Source: Rhodospirillales bacterium
GTDB lineage: Bacteria; Pseudomonadota; Alphaproteobacteria; Micavibrionales; Micavibrionaceae
Direction: 5' to 3'
Assembly: GCA_020638285.1 (NCBI GenBank)
Contig: JACKIV010000005.1
Coordinates: forward strand, 62,001-126,000
DNA: 64,000 bases
Shown here: one piece after another, positions 26,983 to 34,869 of the stretch
Position numbering within the stretch: the first letter of the stretch is position 1
Layout: every line of letters begins with the position of its first letter
Translations under genes and position numbers: made by a program
Notes under the pieces: generated by a model
What the model saw: the letters and a program-made list of their open reading frames with translations, nothing else
The model's database searches: none
Told to the model about the DNA's origin: nothing

Positions 26983-27801
26983 TCAGTCCTCTTTTTTCCA
27001 GCAGACCGATGCGCCGCCCCCGGGATTGCCAAATTCGGTCCAGGCGCTGCCAGACCGACGCACCGCTTCCATAAAGCGGATTTTCCGGCCATCAGGCAAA
27101 TCCCATCCCGAACTGCCGGGCCCGAAGCACAATTCACCGTCGCGGACATCGAAAATGCTCTCGCCAGCCTTCATCCGCCGGGTCTGATCCCCGATGGTCA
27201 GGTCGATCATTTCGCCGGACAGGCCGGACAGTTCCGCCGGATCGACGGACACTTTGAGATTTCCATAGCCGTCGGCATAGCACAAAACATTGCGCGGCAG
27301 ATCGGGAACCTCCGGTGTTTTCTGGCTCAAAATCCCGGCATCTCCGTCCAGAATACCACGCAGGGCGCGAGGATAAAAATCGCGAGACCGGAATTGGGAT
27401 CCCGCATTTTCGATATTGAAGACGCGCATTTCGATAGCGGCATCCTTAATAAAGGACAGAGAATACCCGCTGTTGACCGCAACGACACGTACACCATTAA
27501 AGAGACGCGCGTACACCAGCGCCTCGCCCGCCGAGTCCTTGCGTGGCGCCCCATCATCGTGGCGCGGAGCGGTATTGACATAGAACACGTGCCGATCGCC
27601 AAGGCGGCTGTTGATCCCGATCTGGGCCAGAAAAAATCCCGTCGCCACGGTATCAAAAGGCGGCACCGAATATTCTTCCAGCTTGATCCGGAAGTCTTTC
27701 AGTTCCGCGTACAGACGGTGCGTGACCTCGGCAAAGGCCAGATCATGCAACGCGCCGTAATCAGCAATGATCGAAACAATGGTCGAATCCGGTCCTGGCA
27801 T
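26983..27801 (-). CDS. Divergent SAM-hydroxide adenosyltransferase (DUF62)-like protein
   Basis: 272 residues, soluble. The layout suggests the DUF62/fluorinase superfamily: 'IIADYGALHD' near residue 11 in place of LLTDFGxxD, 'VFYVNTAPRHDD' where the VDPGVG loop would be, 'VVAVNSGYSLSF' for the APDNG region, and a C-terminal barrel starting 'VLCYADGYGNLKVSV' like ID.FGNLxTN. If so it would hydrolyse SAM to adenosine and methionine or bind a nucleoside, but the metal- and SAM-contacting residues are altered, so catalysis is uncertain. It overlaps the deacetylase gene by 41 bases. Confidence 0.45.
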   Translation of the reverse strand: MPGPDSTIVSIIADYGALHDLAFAEVTHRLYAELKDFRIKLEEYSVPPFDTVATGFFLAQIGINSRLGDRHVFYVNTAPRHDDGAPRKDSAGEALVYARLFNGVRVVAVNSGYSLSFIKDAAIEMRVFNIENAGSQFRSRDFYPRALRGILDGDAGILSQKTPEVPDLPRNVLCYADGYGNLKVSVDPAELSGLSGEMIDLTIGDQTRRMKAGESIFDVRDGELCFGPGSSGWDLPDGRKIRFMEAVRRSGSAWTEFGNPGGGASVCWKKED

Positions 27802-28609
27802 CTGGTGTTTCTCCTGCTATCGGCGTGAACACAAACCCCGCATTTCTTATATACATAATCAATTCCCGAGTCACCTCAAAAATTTCCGCCTCGTCATGAA
27901 CCAGAATCACATGGTTAAAAGACGAATCAGACAGCCACGGATCCGTAACAATCTTGCGTTTGAGGTCCTCAAGGGTCTTGTACGCATGCTGCCCCCGATG
28001 GCGTTTGGTGAGCATCCAATCCGCCGTCGAAAAGGTAAAAGGCCAGTCTACAGGATTTTCTGCGGGACAGACATCTTCAAGGATCGTATCGCGTACGGGA
28101 TACGTAAACCCACTGTCCCGCAGGTACACCTGAAATTTGTCCTTCAACTCCACCAGTTCCGGCGTTGGAGGAGAGGCGCTCTGAAAATTCAGACCCTCCA
28201 GAAAGGCGGCCTGTACGCTTGAGCGCCATTCTTCCGGAACCTTGTCAAAATCCAGAACCCACGCCCCACACCCCCGATCCAGATGAGGAAAACGGAAATA
28301 CTTTCCCGGGCGGACAAGTCCTGTACGCGTGTACGCGTCTTCAATCAGACGCTCCGTTTTTTCGATATCGGCGACAAACACCTCAAACCCCATTTCGCTG
28401 GCGCGGCGGTGGCCGTACGTATGATTTCCCAGAACCATGCCTTTCTTCAAGGCATACAGGATGGCATCCGGATTGTCCTCCATCCGAGCGCCCCGCACAA
28501 ACAAAAGCGCCGGAATTTCCTCACGAACCAGAAAATCAACCAGATCGACCGTACGTTCCGACGGACTGTCATCAATGGTCAAAATCGCGCGCCGGGCCGA
28601 TCCGTTCAT
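27761..28609 (-). CDS. Polysaccharide deacetylase (NodB/CE4) family protein
   Basis: 282 residues. CE4 motifs: 'LTIDDSPSERT' (motif 1, paired Asp), 'GNHTYGHRRA' (motif 2, HxxxH zinc ligands) and 'YFRFPHLDRG' (motif 3). There is no evident signal peptide, so it is cytoplasmic or exported by a non-Sec route. The start at 28609 overlaps the stop of the upstream CDF gene as ATGA, with GGAG 8 bases upstream; an ATG 15 bases earlier has none. It would remove acetyl groups from N-acetyl sugars. In context it suggests editing of the same polymer that AlgI/AlgF acetylates. Confidence 0.85.
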   Translation of the reverse strand: MNGSARRAILTIDDSPSERTVDLVDFLVREEIPALLFVRGARMEDNPDAILYALKKGMVLGNHTYGHRRASEMGFEVFVADIEKTERLIEDAYTRTGLVRPGKYFRFPHLDRGCGAWVLDFDKVPEEWRSSVQAAFLEGLNFQSASPPTPELVELKDKFQVYLRDSGFTYPVRDTILEDVCPAENPVDWPFTFSTADWMLTKRHRGQHAYKTLEDLKRKIVTDPWLSDSSFNHVILVHDEAEIFEVTRELIMYIRNAGFVFTPIAGETPDARTGFDHCFDHC

Positions 28610-29550
28610 TGCCGTACGCTCCATGCAATTTCCGGATGGCGACTATCATGCGGGTCACCCGCAGGATCCATGTGGATCATGATTTCAGAGGAGGGAAACT
28701 CCTTAAGAATTGCTGATTCGACGTCACGGGTCACGTCATGGGCGTTTTGAAGAGACGCTTGCGGGTCAATTTCCACGTCAAAGGAAATATGAACTTTCAT
28801 TCCGATGGCCCGTGTTCGCAAGTCATGAACCCCCAGAACCCGCGGCTCTGCATGAATTATTTCCAGAATTCGCACGCGTTGTTCGTCTGGCAACTCACGG
28901 TCCATGAGCATGTTAAACCCCTTCATCCCGATCCCGAAGGCTGTCCGCGCCAGATAGGCCGCCACGACAAAGGCAAAAGCCGAATCAACCCACAACGGCG
29001 CGCCCCGATGCACAAAGAACAGGGCGACAAGCGTTCCCGCATTCACGATAATGTCCGTGGCATAATGGGCCTGATCCGACTCCACGGCCAAAGACGGCGC
29101 ACGAGAGAGGCAATACCGCTGAACCGCGACCAGAACCGCAGACAAAATGGTTGAAAACACCATCACGCCAATAGCCACGGACATCGACTCGATAGGCGCA
29201 GGTTTGTATAGACGCGAGGACGCCTCAAGGCACAAAAACACCGTCGCGGCGCTCATCAACGCCGCCTGAAACAGCGCCGCAATCCCCTCGATCTTGCCGT
29301 GTCCGTAACGATGATCCGCATCGGCGGGCTTGAGCGAATAGCGAATGGCCAGCAGATTGACCCCCGAAACCCACGCATCCATCATGGAATCGGTCAGGGA
29401 GGCCAGAACGCTCGCCGATCCGGTCATCATCCACGCCGCTGTCTTCGCCACGATCAGGATGACCGCCGTAGACACCGCCGCCCCCCCGGCCATCAGGGCA
29501 AAACGGGAATCCGGAAGGGATGCGGTAGATTTGTTTCCCTGAGCGTTCAT
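28606..29550 (-). CDS. Cation diffusion facilitator (FieF/CDF) transporter
   Basis: 314 residues, six transmembrane helices and a cytoplasmic C-terminal domain. CDF metal-site signatures are intact: 'SLTDSMMD' (first site), 'DHRYGHGKIEG' and 'HYATDI' (HxxxD, helix V). It exports divalent metals such as Zn or Fe in exchange for protons. I start at the ATG at 29550, preceded by AGGAG with short spacing; an ATG 33 bases upstream lacks a Shine-Dalgarno. It heads a minus-strand run and its stop overlaps the deacetylase start by 4 bases. Confidence 0.92.
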   Translation of the reverse strand: MNAQGNKSTASLPDSRFALMAGGAAVSTAVILIVAKTAAWMMTGSASVLASLTDSMMDAWVSGVNLLAIRYSLKPADADHRYGHGKIEGIAALFQAALMSAATVFLCLEASSRLYKPAPIESMSVAIGVMVFSTILSAVLVAVQRYCLSRAPSLAVESDQAHYATDIIVNAGTLVALFFVHRGAPLWVDSAFAFVVAAYLARTAFGIGMKGFNMLMDRELPDEQRVRILEIIHAEPRVLGVHDLRTRAIGMKVHISFDVEIDPQASLQNAHDVTRDVESAILKEFPSSEIMIHMDPAGDPHDSRHPEIAWSVRQ

Positions 29551-29626
29551 AGGCTCCTGTTCAGTGCGCAGCGCATCATGCACGAAGACACACAGAAGAT
29601 ATCAAGCATTTTTGTGGTGTGTATAA

Positions 29627-29788
29627 TTAGCCTTTCTTCATCCTTTCTTTTATGTAATTTTCAGCTTCTTGGCGGGTGTCGAAAATTCCATCCTGCTCAA
29701 GAGCGTCCACTCTTTTAACAACAAATCTCTCAGCTACTATTCTTCCCTTGCTATCAGGTATCTTGGGGTTATCTATATAAAAATTCAT
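29627..29788 (-). CDS. Small AT-rich gene of unknown function
   Basis: 53 residues from the ATG at 29788 (MNFYIDNPKIPDSKGRIVAE), ending 'NYIKERMKKG'. A GTG at 29836 would lengthen it and overlap the nrdD stop. It is charged and soluble. Codon use is unlike its neighbours: GC over 29641-29820 is 72 of 180 bases (40%) by hand count. It follows nrdD on the same strand, where an activase gene would usually be, but it is far too short to be one. Confidence 0.45.
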   Translation of the reverse strand: MNFYIDNPKIPDSKGRIVAERFVVKRVDALEQDGIFDTRQEAENYIKERMKKG

Positions 29789-29825
29789 TCTTCGGCCTCT
29801 CTTTTCCAACGTTTCCGATCCCACA

Positions 29826-31937
29826 TCATACCTCACTCTGGCATTCTTGGAAATGCCGGCGTTCCTTGTGTTCGGATTTCTTGCCCTTGTTGAAAGAGGC
29901 GACAGGGCGGTGGTATCCCATCACGCGGGTCCAGACCTCGGTTTCTCCGCCACAGGTGGGACACGCCGCCTGTTCGCCTGTCAGATAACCGTGTTTCGGG
30001 CAAATTGAAAAAGTCGGCGTGATGGTGATATACGGCACGCGGAAATTCGTCAAAACGGTTCTCACCAGCCGTGCACAGACCTGCGCGCTCGAGATTCGCT
30101 CGCCCATATACAGGTGCAGAACCGTCCCGCCCGTATATTTGCGTTGCAGGGATTCCTGATGCTCCAGCGCCTCGAACGGGTCGTCCGTATAACCTACGGG
30201 AAGCTGGGAGGAATTCGTGTAATAGGACCCGTCGCCTTCCCCGGCCTGTAAAATATCCGGATAGCGCGCGCGGTCGGCGCGGGCCAGACGATAGGTCGCG
30301 CCCTCCGCCGGGGTGGCTTCCAGATTGTACAGATGCCCGGTTTCCTCCTGAAACTGCACCATCCTTGCGCGGACATGGTCGAGCAGACGTTCGGCCAGAG
30401 CCTTGCCTTCATGTGAAGTGATGTCGTGCGTATCGTTTGTGAAGTTACGGATCATCTCGTTGATTCCGTTGACCCCGATGGTCGCAAAGTGATTGCGCAA
30501 GGACCCGAGGAAATGTTTCGTGTAAGGGTACAGCCCCCGGTCGATATGTTTTTGAATGGTCTTGCGCTTGATTTCGAGGGAATTGCGCGCCAGATCCATC
30601 AGGTAATCGAGACGGTTGAACAGCCCCGTCTCATTGCCCCGGAACAGATAACCGAGCCGTGCGCAATTGATCGTCACCACGCCGATCGAGCCGGTCATCT
30701 CGGCGGAACCGAACAGCCCGTTGCCGCGCTTTTGCAGTTCGCGCAGGTCAAGCTGCAACCGGCAGCACATGGAGCGCACATCGCCGGGATTAAGCTCGGA
30801 ATTGAGGAAATTCTGGAAGTAAGGCAGCCCGTATTTCGCGGCCATCGCGAACAGGCGCTGCGCATTTTCGCTCTCCCACGGGAAATCTTCGGTGATGTTA
30901 TAAGTCGGAATCGGGAATGTGAACACGCGGCCCCGTCGGTCGCCCGCGCTCATGACCTCGATATAGGCGCGGTTAATCATGTCCATCTCGGCCTGAAGCT
31001 CGCCATAGGTGAAATCCATGACCTCGCCGCCGATGACGGGGTTTTTCTCGCGCAGGTCTTTGGGACAGGTCCAGTCAAACGTCAGATTCGTGAAAGGAGT
31101 CTGCGTTCCCCAGCGGCTTGGGACATTCAGGTTGAAAATAAATTCCTGCATCTCCTGATGCACGCGATCATAGGTCAGCCCGTCCTTGCGGATATAGGGC
31201 GCAAGATACGTGTCCACAGATGAAAAGGCCTGCGCCCCCGCCCATTCGTTCTGAAGCGTGCCCAGAAAATTCACCATCTGGCCCATCGCGGTCCACAGAT
31301 GTTGTGGCGGGCCGGATTCGATCTTGCCCGGCACGCCGTTATAGCCGTTTTCGAGCAGCATGCGCAGCGACCATCCGGCGCAGTACCCCGACAGCATATC
31401 GAGATCGTGGATGTAAACGTCGCCTTCGCGGTGCGCGCGGCCGACCTCGTCGGGATAGACGTGGCTAAGCCAGTAATTGGCCACCATCTTGCCCGATGCG
31501 TTGAGAATCAGCCCGCCGAGAGAATAACCCTGATTCGCGTTGGCGTTGACGCGCCAGTCGGCTTGGTCCAGATATTCGTCGATCGAGCTTCCGACATCGA
31601 GCAGCGTTTCGCGGTCCGCCCGCTCGGCCCGCCGCCGGTCGCGATACCGGATATAGGCGCGCGCGGTGGTGACGTGTCCGGCTTCGATCAGAACCTGTTC
31701 GACGTAATCCTGAATTTCCTCGACCGCGCGCTCGGGATCGGCGGATCGGGCCAGCCGCTCGCAGACGATCGCGCACATTTTCTCCGATTCGCTCCGGCCA
31801 TATTCGCCCGTGGCCGCGCCCGCCCGCTGAATCGCCCAGGTGATCCGGTGCGCGTCGAAGGCAACCGATTCGCCCGTGCGGCGAATGACGGTTTCGGGCA
31901 GGGAAACGGCGCAGACAGCGCTTTCCGAAGAGGTCAT
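29826..31937 (-). CDS. nrdD: Anaerobic (class III) ribonucleoside-triphosphate reductase
   Basis: Reduces NTPs to dNTPs anaerobically with a glycyl radical. 703 residues. The N-terminal ATP-cone ('VIRRTGESVAFDAHRITWAIQRAG') is followed by the ten-stranded barrel; C-terminal zinc-binding pairs are 'CPKHGY' and 'CPTCGG', then the glycyl-radical motif 'TRVMGYHRPVASFNKGKK'. AGGAG lies 8 bases before the ATG. Two NrdR-like boxes stand 37-85 bases upstream. The activating enzyme gene nrdG is not adjacent on either side. Confidence 0.96.
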   Translation of the reverse strand: MTSSESAVCAVSLPETVIRRTGESVAFDAHRITWAIQRAGAATGEYGRSESEKMCAIVCERLARSADPERAVEEIQDYVEQVLIEAGHVTTARAYIRYRDRRRAERADRETLLDVGSSIDEYLDQADWRVNANANQGYSLGGLILNASGKMVANYWLSHVYPDEVGRAHREGDVYIHDLDMLSGYCAGWSLRMLLENGYNGVPGKIESGPPQHLWTAMGQMVNFLGTLQNEWAGAQAFSSVDTYLAPYIRKDGLTYDRVHQEMQEFIFNLNVPSRWGTQTPFTNLTFDWTCPKDLREKNPVIGGEVMDFTYGELQAEMDMINRAYIEVMSAGDRRGRVFTFPIPTYNITEDFPWESENAQRLFAMAAKYGLPYFQNFLNSELNPGDVRSMCCRLQLDLRELQKRGNGLFGSAEMTGSIGVVTINCARLGYLFRGNETGLFNRLDYLMDLARNSLEIKRKTIQKHIDRGLYPYTKHFLGSLRNHFATIGVNGINEMIRNFTNDTHDITSHEGKALAERLLDHVRARMVQFQEETGHLYNLEATPAEGATYRLARADRARYPDILQAGEGDGSYYTNSSQLPVGYTDDPFEALEHQESLQRKYTGGTVLHLYMGERISSAQVCARLVRTVLTNFRVPYITITPTFSICPKHGYLTGEQAACPTCGGETEVWTRVMGYHRPVASFNKGKKSEHKERRHFQECQSEV

Positions 31938-31973
31938 GGGTAGGCTCCTGATTCGGTTGGATAGAGGTTAAAA

Positions 31974-31989
31974 ATACTATATATGGTAT
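31974..31989. promoter_or_regulatory. NrdR box 1
   Basis: ATACTATATATGGTAT matches the NrdR consensus ACACWATATATWGTGT at 13 of 16 positions. Its nearer end is 37 bases upstream of the nrdD start. NrdR represses ribonucleotide reductase genes by binding two such boxes; the second is 32 bases away centre to centre. Confidence 0.65.
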
Positions 31990-32005
31990 CTGCGATGAAT
32001 ATCGC

Positions 32006-32021
32006 ACCCAAAGTATTGTTC
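32006..32021. promoter_or_regulatory. NrdR box 2 (weaker)
   Basis: ACCCAAAGTATTGTTC matches the NrdR consensus at 11 of 16 positions. Alone it would be unconvincing, but it is exactly 32 bases (three helical turns) from the stronger box, which is the typical tandem spacing of NrdR sites. Confidence 0.5.
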
Positions 32022-32283
32022 TATCTACCATCCAGTGCAAGGGACGATTTCTCTCCGGGAGTGCGACGGATTGTCGCACCATGACAAGCCATGGAAACAA
32101 GGCACATTTTTCTCTGGAGAGATGTGCATAAATAAATTTTCTGAAAAATACAGCGATCCACGCGCCGGCACCAAGAATGCCATAATAATTGATCGGGTTT
32201 TCTTCTCATGTACAAATCTTGAACGATTCGTTTTTCCATGCTAAGCAGGACTCCTTCATATAATAAAAAATCGGGGTTTTCTC

Positions 32284-32970
32284 ATGAATAAAGTCGGTGC
32301 GCAGCGTGCAGCGGATTTGACCGGGAGATCGAAATCCACCATCCAGCGGGCTATGAACGCGGGCAAACTGTCCTTTGAAGTAGACTCCGCCGGACGCAAG
32401 ATGATCGATGTTTCCGAGCTTGACCGCGCCTTCGGGTTAAAACCCATCCGGAACGAAACCAACGGTCCGGAAGAAAAATCGCCCGATACAAGCATGGAAA
32501 CCCGGATCGAAATCGAGCGTCTGCGCGTCAAGATTCAGGCGCTGGAGACACAGGTTGACTCCCTTGAGGATCAACTCGATGATTTGCGTGCCCAGCGCGA
32601 TCTGTGGCAAAAACAGGCCCAGCAGGTCCTACTGACCAGCCAGTACAGCCAGAAACAGGCCGAAGAACTCAAGGAGACCTTGAAGGAACGCGACCGCCAA
32701 GCCCAGGAACGCCGCCGCCAGATCATGGAAGCGCGCGCGAAAGAGGCCGAAAAAAAATCCGGTCGGTTTTTCAAATCCACTCCGCCGGAGAACCAGAACG
32801 CGCGCCCTGCAGATGGAGCCGAATCTAAAACCGACGATTCATCGGTCATAACCGCCACCGGTCCTACACCCACGGAGCACAAGAACGAAATCGCGGAAGC
32901 GGAAACGGGGGGATTGCTGGATTTTCAGGGACTTTGGCAACGCATCAAAACCCGTGCCGGAACAGCCTGA
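32284..32970 (+). CDS. HTH and coiled-coil DNA-binding protein, plasmid-type
   Basis: 228 residues. The N-terminal 50 residues ('GAQRAADLTGRSKSTIQRAMNAGKLSF' then 'MIDVSELDRAFG') form a MerR/excisionase-like winged helix. Residues about 73-165 are a long heptad-patterned coiled coil ('LEDQLDDLRAQRDLWQKQ'), and the tail is acidic and disordered. This layout is common in small DNA-binding proteins of plasmid replication and partition regions. Here it is alone on the chromosome, divergent from nrdD. Function unknown; it could be a remnant of an integrated plasmid. Confidence 0.75.
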   Translation: MNKVGAQRAADLTGRSKSTIQRAMNAGKLSFEVDSAGRKMIDVSELDRAFGLKPIRNETNGPEEKSPDTSMETRIEIERLRVKIQALETQVDSLEDQLDDLRAQRDLWQKQAQQVLLTSQYSQKQAEELKETLKERDRQAQERRRQIMEARAKEAEKKSGRFFKSTPPENQNARPADGAESKTDDSSVITATGPTPTEHKNEIAEAETGGLLDFQGLWQRIKTRAGTA

Positions 32971-33057
32971 CAATCGTGGGTTTTGGGCTTTCCGTCCGGT
33001 CGAGATCGTGCTAGAAGTCTTTTCTGGATTTGTTGCAAAAGAAGGAATCTCGACACC

Positions 33058-33348
33058 ATGTCCGCAATTGGCCAGCTTCTTCTGTTTCTTCTAAACGCTT
33101 ACTTTTACGTGATCGTCATTGAGGTTGTCGTCAGCTGGCTGCTTGTCTTTGAGGTTATTAACCTGCGCAACCCCCAAGCCCAGAACCTGATTCGCCTGCT
33201 GCGCCGACTCACTGACCCGGTTATGGGGCCCATCCGTAAATATGTTCCGGCCATTGGCGGAATTGACATCAGTCCGATCATTGTGATCTTCGGAATTTTC
33301 ATGCTTCAAAATCTGGTTGCCCGTGTCTTCTTTGCCTCCCCCTTCTAA
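33058..33348 (+). CDS. YggT family membrane protein
   Basis: 96 residues from the ATG at 33058, with AAGGAA upstream. Two hydrophobic segments flank the family loop 'INLRNPQAQNLIRLLRRLTDPVMGPIRKYVP'. The YggT family is inner-membrane and has been linked to osmotic tolerance and septum positioning; the exact role is unknown. The folD start lies inside its last codons, so the two genes are translationally coupled. Confidence 0.92.
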   Translation: MSAIGQLLLFLLNAYFYVIVIEVVVSWLLVFEVINLRNPQAQNLIRLLRRLTDPVMGPIRKYVPAIGGIDISPIIVIFGIFMLQNLVARVFFASPF

Positions 33349-34204
33349 GCCGCACGCCATCCTGATCGACGGCAAAACCATCGCAGCGCAGATGCGTGCG
33401 CAGATCAAATCCGAGATTTCCGTACTTGGATTCACCCCCGGTCTGGCGGTCATTCTGGTGGGCGAGGATCCGGCCAGCCGCGTCTATGTCGGCAACAAAA
33501 TCAAGGCCTGCGCGGATGCGGGATTGCGCAGCATGGAACACTGTCTTCCGGCCAGCACACCCCAGGGCGATATCGCCGCCCTGATCGACCGCCTCAACGC
33601 AGACCCGCAGGTTCACGGCATTTTGCTGCAACTGCCTCTGCCTGCCGGATTTGAGTCCGACGCGCTGATCCAGCGCATCGCTCCGCACAAGGATGTAGAC
33701 GGACTGACCATTCCCAACATCGGGCGGCTTGTCGCCCGGCTTCCCGGCATGGTGCCCTGTACGCCACAGGGTGCAATGATTCTGATAAAATCCGTCTGCG
33801 CCGATCTGGCGGGGCTTCATGCGCTCGTGATCGGACGCTCGCTCCTGTTCGGAAAGCCGATGGGGCAGTTGCTGCTCGGCGAAAACTGTACGGTGACTCA
33901 GGCCCATTCAAAAACCCGCGATCTGCCGGCCCTGTGCGCACAAGCCGACATTCTGGTCGCCGCCGTGGGACGGGCGGAAATGATCCGGGGCGAATGGATC
34001 AAGCCCGGTGCCATCGTCATTGATGTGGGAATCAACCGCCGCGAAGACGGCAGTCTGTGCGGAGACGTGAATTTCGCCGAAAGCCTGCCGCGTGCGGGTG
34101 CCATCTCTCCGGTTCCGGGCGGAGTTGGTCCCATGACCATCGCCTGCCTTTTGTCCAACACACTGGCCGCCGCAAAACAGGCCTCGCAGGAAAACATCTC
34201 ATGA
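33317..34204 (+). CDS. folD: Bifunctional methylenetetrahydrofolate dehydrogenase/cyclohydrolase
   Basis: Interconverts 5,10-methylene-THF, methenyl-THF and 10-formyl-THF. Motifs: 'YVGNKIKACADAG' with the catalytic Lys, 'GILLQLPLP', 'IAPHKDVDGL', 'PCTPQGAM' and the nucleotide-binding 'VIGRSLLFGKPMG'. There is no ATG near the N-terminus; TTG 33317, GTG 33323 and TTG 33332 are all possible, and all overlap yggT. I give the longest. The stop overlaps the next gene as ATGA. It complements PurU at 6 kb in one-carbon metabolism. Confidence 0.95.
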   Translation: MPVSSLPPPSKPHAILIDGKTIAAQMRAQIKSEISVLGFTPGLAVILVGEDPASRVYVGNKIKACADAGLRSMEHCLPASTPQGDIAALIDRLNADPQVHGILLQLPLPAGFESDALIQRIAPHKDVDGLTIPNIGRLVARLPGMVPCTPQGAMILIKSVCADLAGLHALVIGRSLLFGKPMGQLLLGENCTVTQAHSKTRDLPALCAQADILVAAVGRAEMIRGEWIKPGAIVIDVGINRREDGSLCGDVNFAESLPRAGAISPVPGGVGPMTIACLLSNTLAAAKQASQENIS

Positions 34205-34869
34205 TCTCTACCCATCTGCGAACTCATGTTGTCCGCCCGGAAAAGGGGCGAATACCGAAATCTCTGGTGATTTTGCTGCACGGACTGGGCGCAGACGGTC
34301 GTGATCTGGTCGGCCTGTCCGCACCGTGGCGGGATTTTCTCCCCGATACGGTTTTCGTTGCGCCGGATGCGCCGTTTCCATGCGACATGTCTCCGGGTGG
34401 ATATCAGTGGTTTTCCCTGCGCGAATGGACGCCGGAATCGATTCTGGCGGGTGTGAAAAGCGCCTCCGTGATTGTACAGGATCTCATCGACGCGCAATGC
34501 AAGGCGTTCGATATTCCGCATGCCCGGACGGCCCTGGTCGGATTTTCTCAGGGCACCATGATGTCGCTTTATGCCGGCCCCCGGCACAAGGAAAGACTGG
34601 CCGGGGTTTTAGGATATTCCGGCGCGCTGGTGGGCGGAGACGATCTGATGACGCAAAACGAAAACATCATTCACCGAATTCCGATTCACCTTGTTCATGG
34701 CGGCGCGGATGACGTCATTCCAGCTTCAGCCTGGACGCATGCCCGCGATACACTCGTTGCGGCAGGATTTCCGGTGAGCGGACACATCACGCCCGGATTG
34801 CCACACGGAATCGACGATGCCGGAACCGAAAGCGGCGGATCGTTTCTGGCGGAAATTCTTATCCCGTAG
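34201..34869 (+). CDS. Phospholipase/carboxylesterase family hydrolase
   Basis: 222 residues, alpha/beta-hydrolase of the YpfH/carboxylesterase type. 'LVILLHGLGADGRDL' gives the oxyanion loop, 'ALVGFSQGTMMSLYA' the nucleophile Ser (GFSQG), 'IHLVHGGADDVIPAS' the Asp and 'PGLPHGID' the His, so the triad is complete. The start overlaps the folD stop by 4 bases (ATGA). It converges on aspS, overlapping its end by 11 bases. Likely cytoplasmic; substrate unknown. Confidence 0.88.
   Translation: MISTHLRTHVVRPEKGRIPKSLVILLHGLGADGRDLVGLSAPWRDFLPDTVFVAPDAPFPCDMSPGGYQWFSLREWTPESILAGVKSASVIVQDLIDAQCKAFDIPHARTALVGFSQGTMMSLYAGPRHKERLAGVLGYSGALVGGDDLMTQNENIIHRIPIHLVHGGADDVIPASAWTHARDTLVAAGFPVSGHITPGLPHGIDDAGTESGGSFLAEILIP

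Larger units (their letters stand above)
31938..32283. other. Intergenic region between nrdD and the HTH gene
   Basis: About 345 bases between divergent genes. The nrdD-proximal 85 bases hold two NrdR-like boxes (annotated separately). The remainder, 32022-32283, is mixed and becomes AT-rich towards 32250-32283. I see no further gene and no FNR-type TTGAT-N4-ATCAA site. Confidence 0.5.

Noticed and set aside
30426..31223. A 265-residue plus-strand frame
   Set aside because: Antisense to nrdD, whose motifs run throughout.
32022..32283. A possible FNR site upstream of nrdD
   Set aside because: No TTGAT-N4-ATCAA or close variant was found; oxygen control may be indirect.
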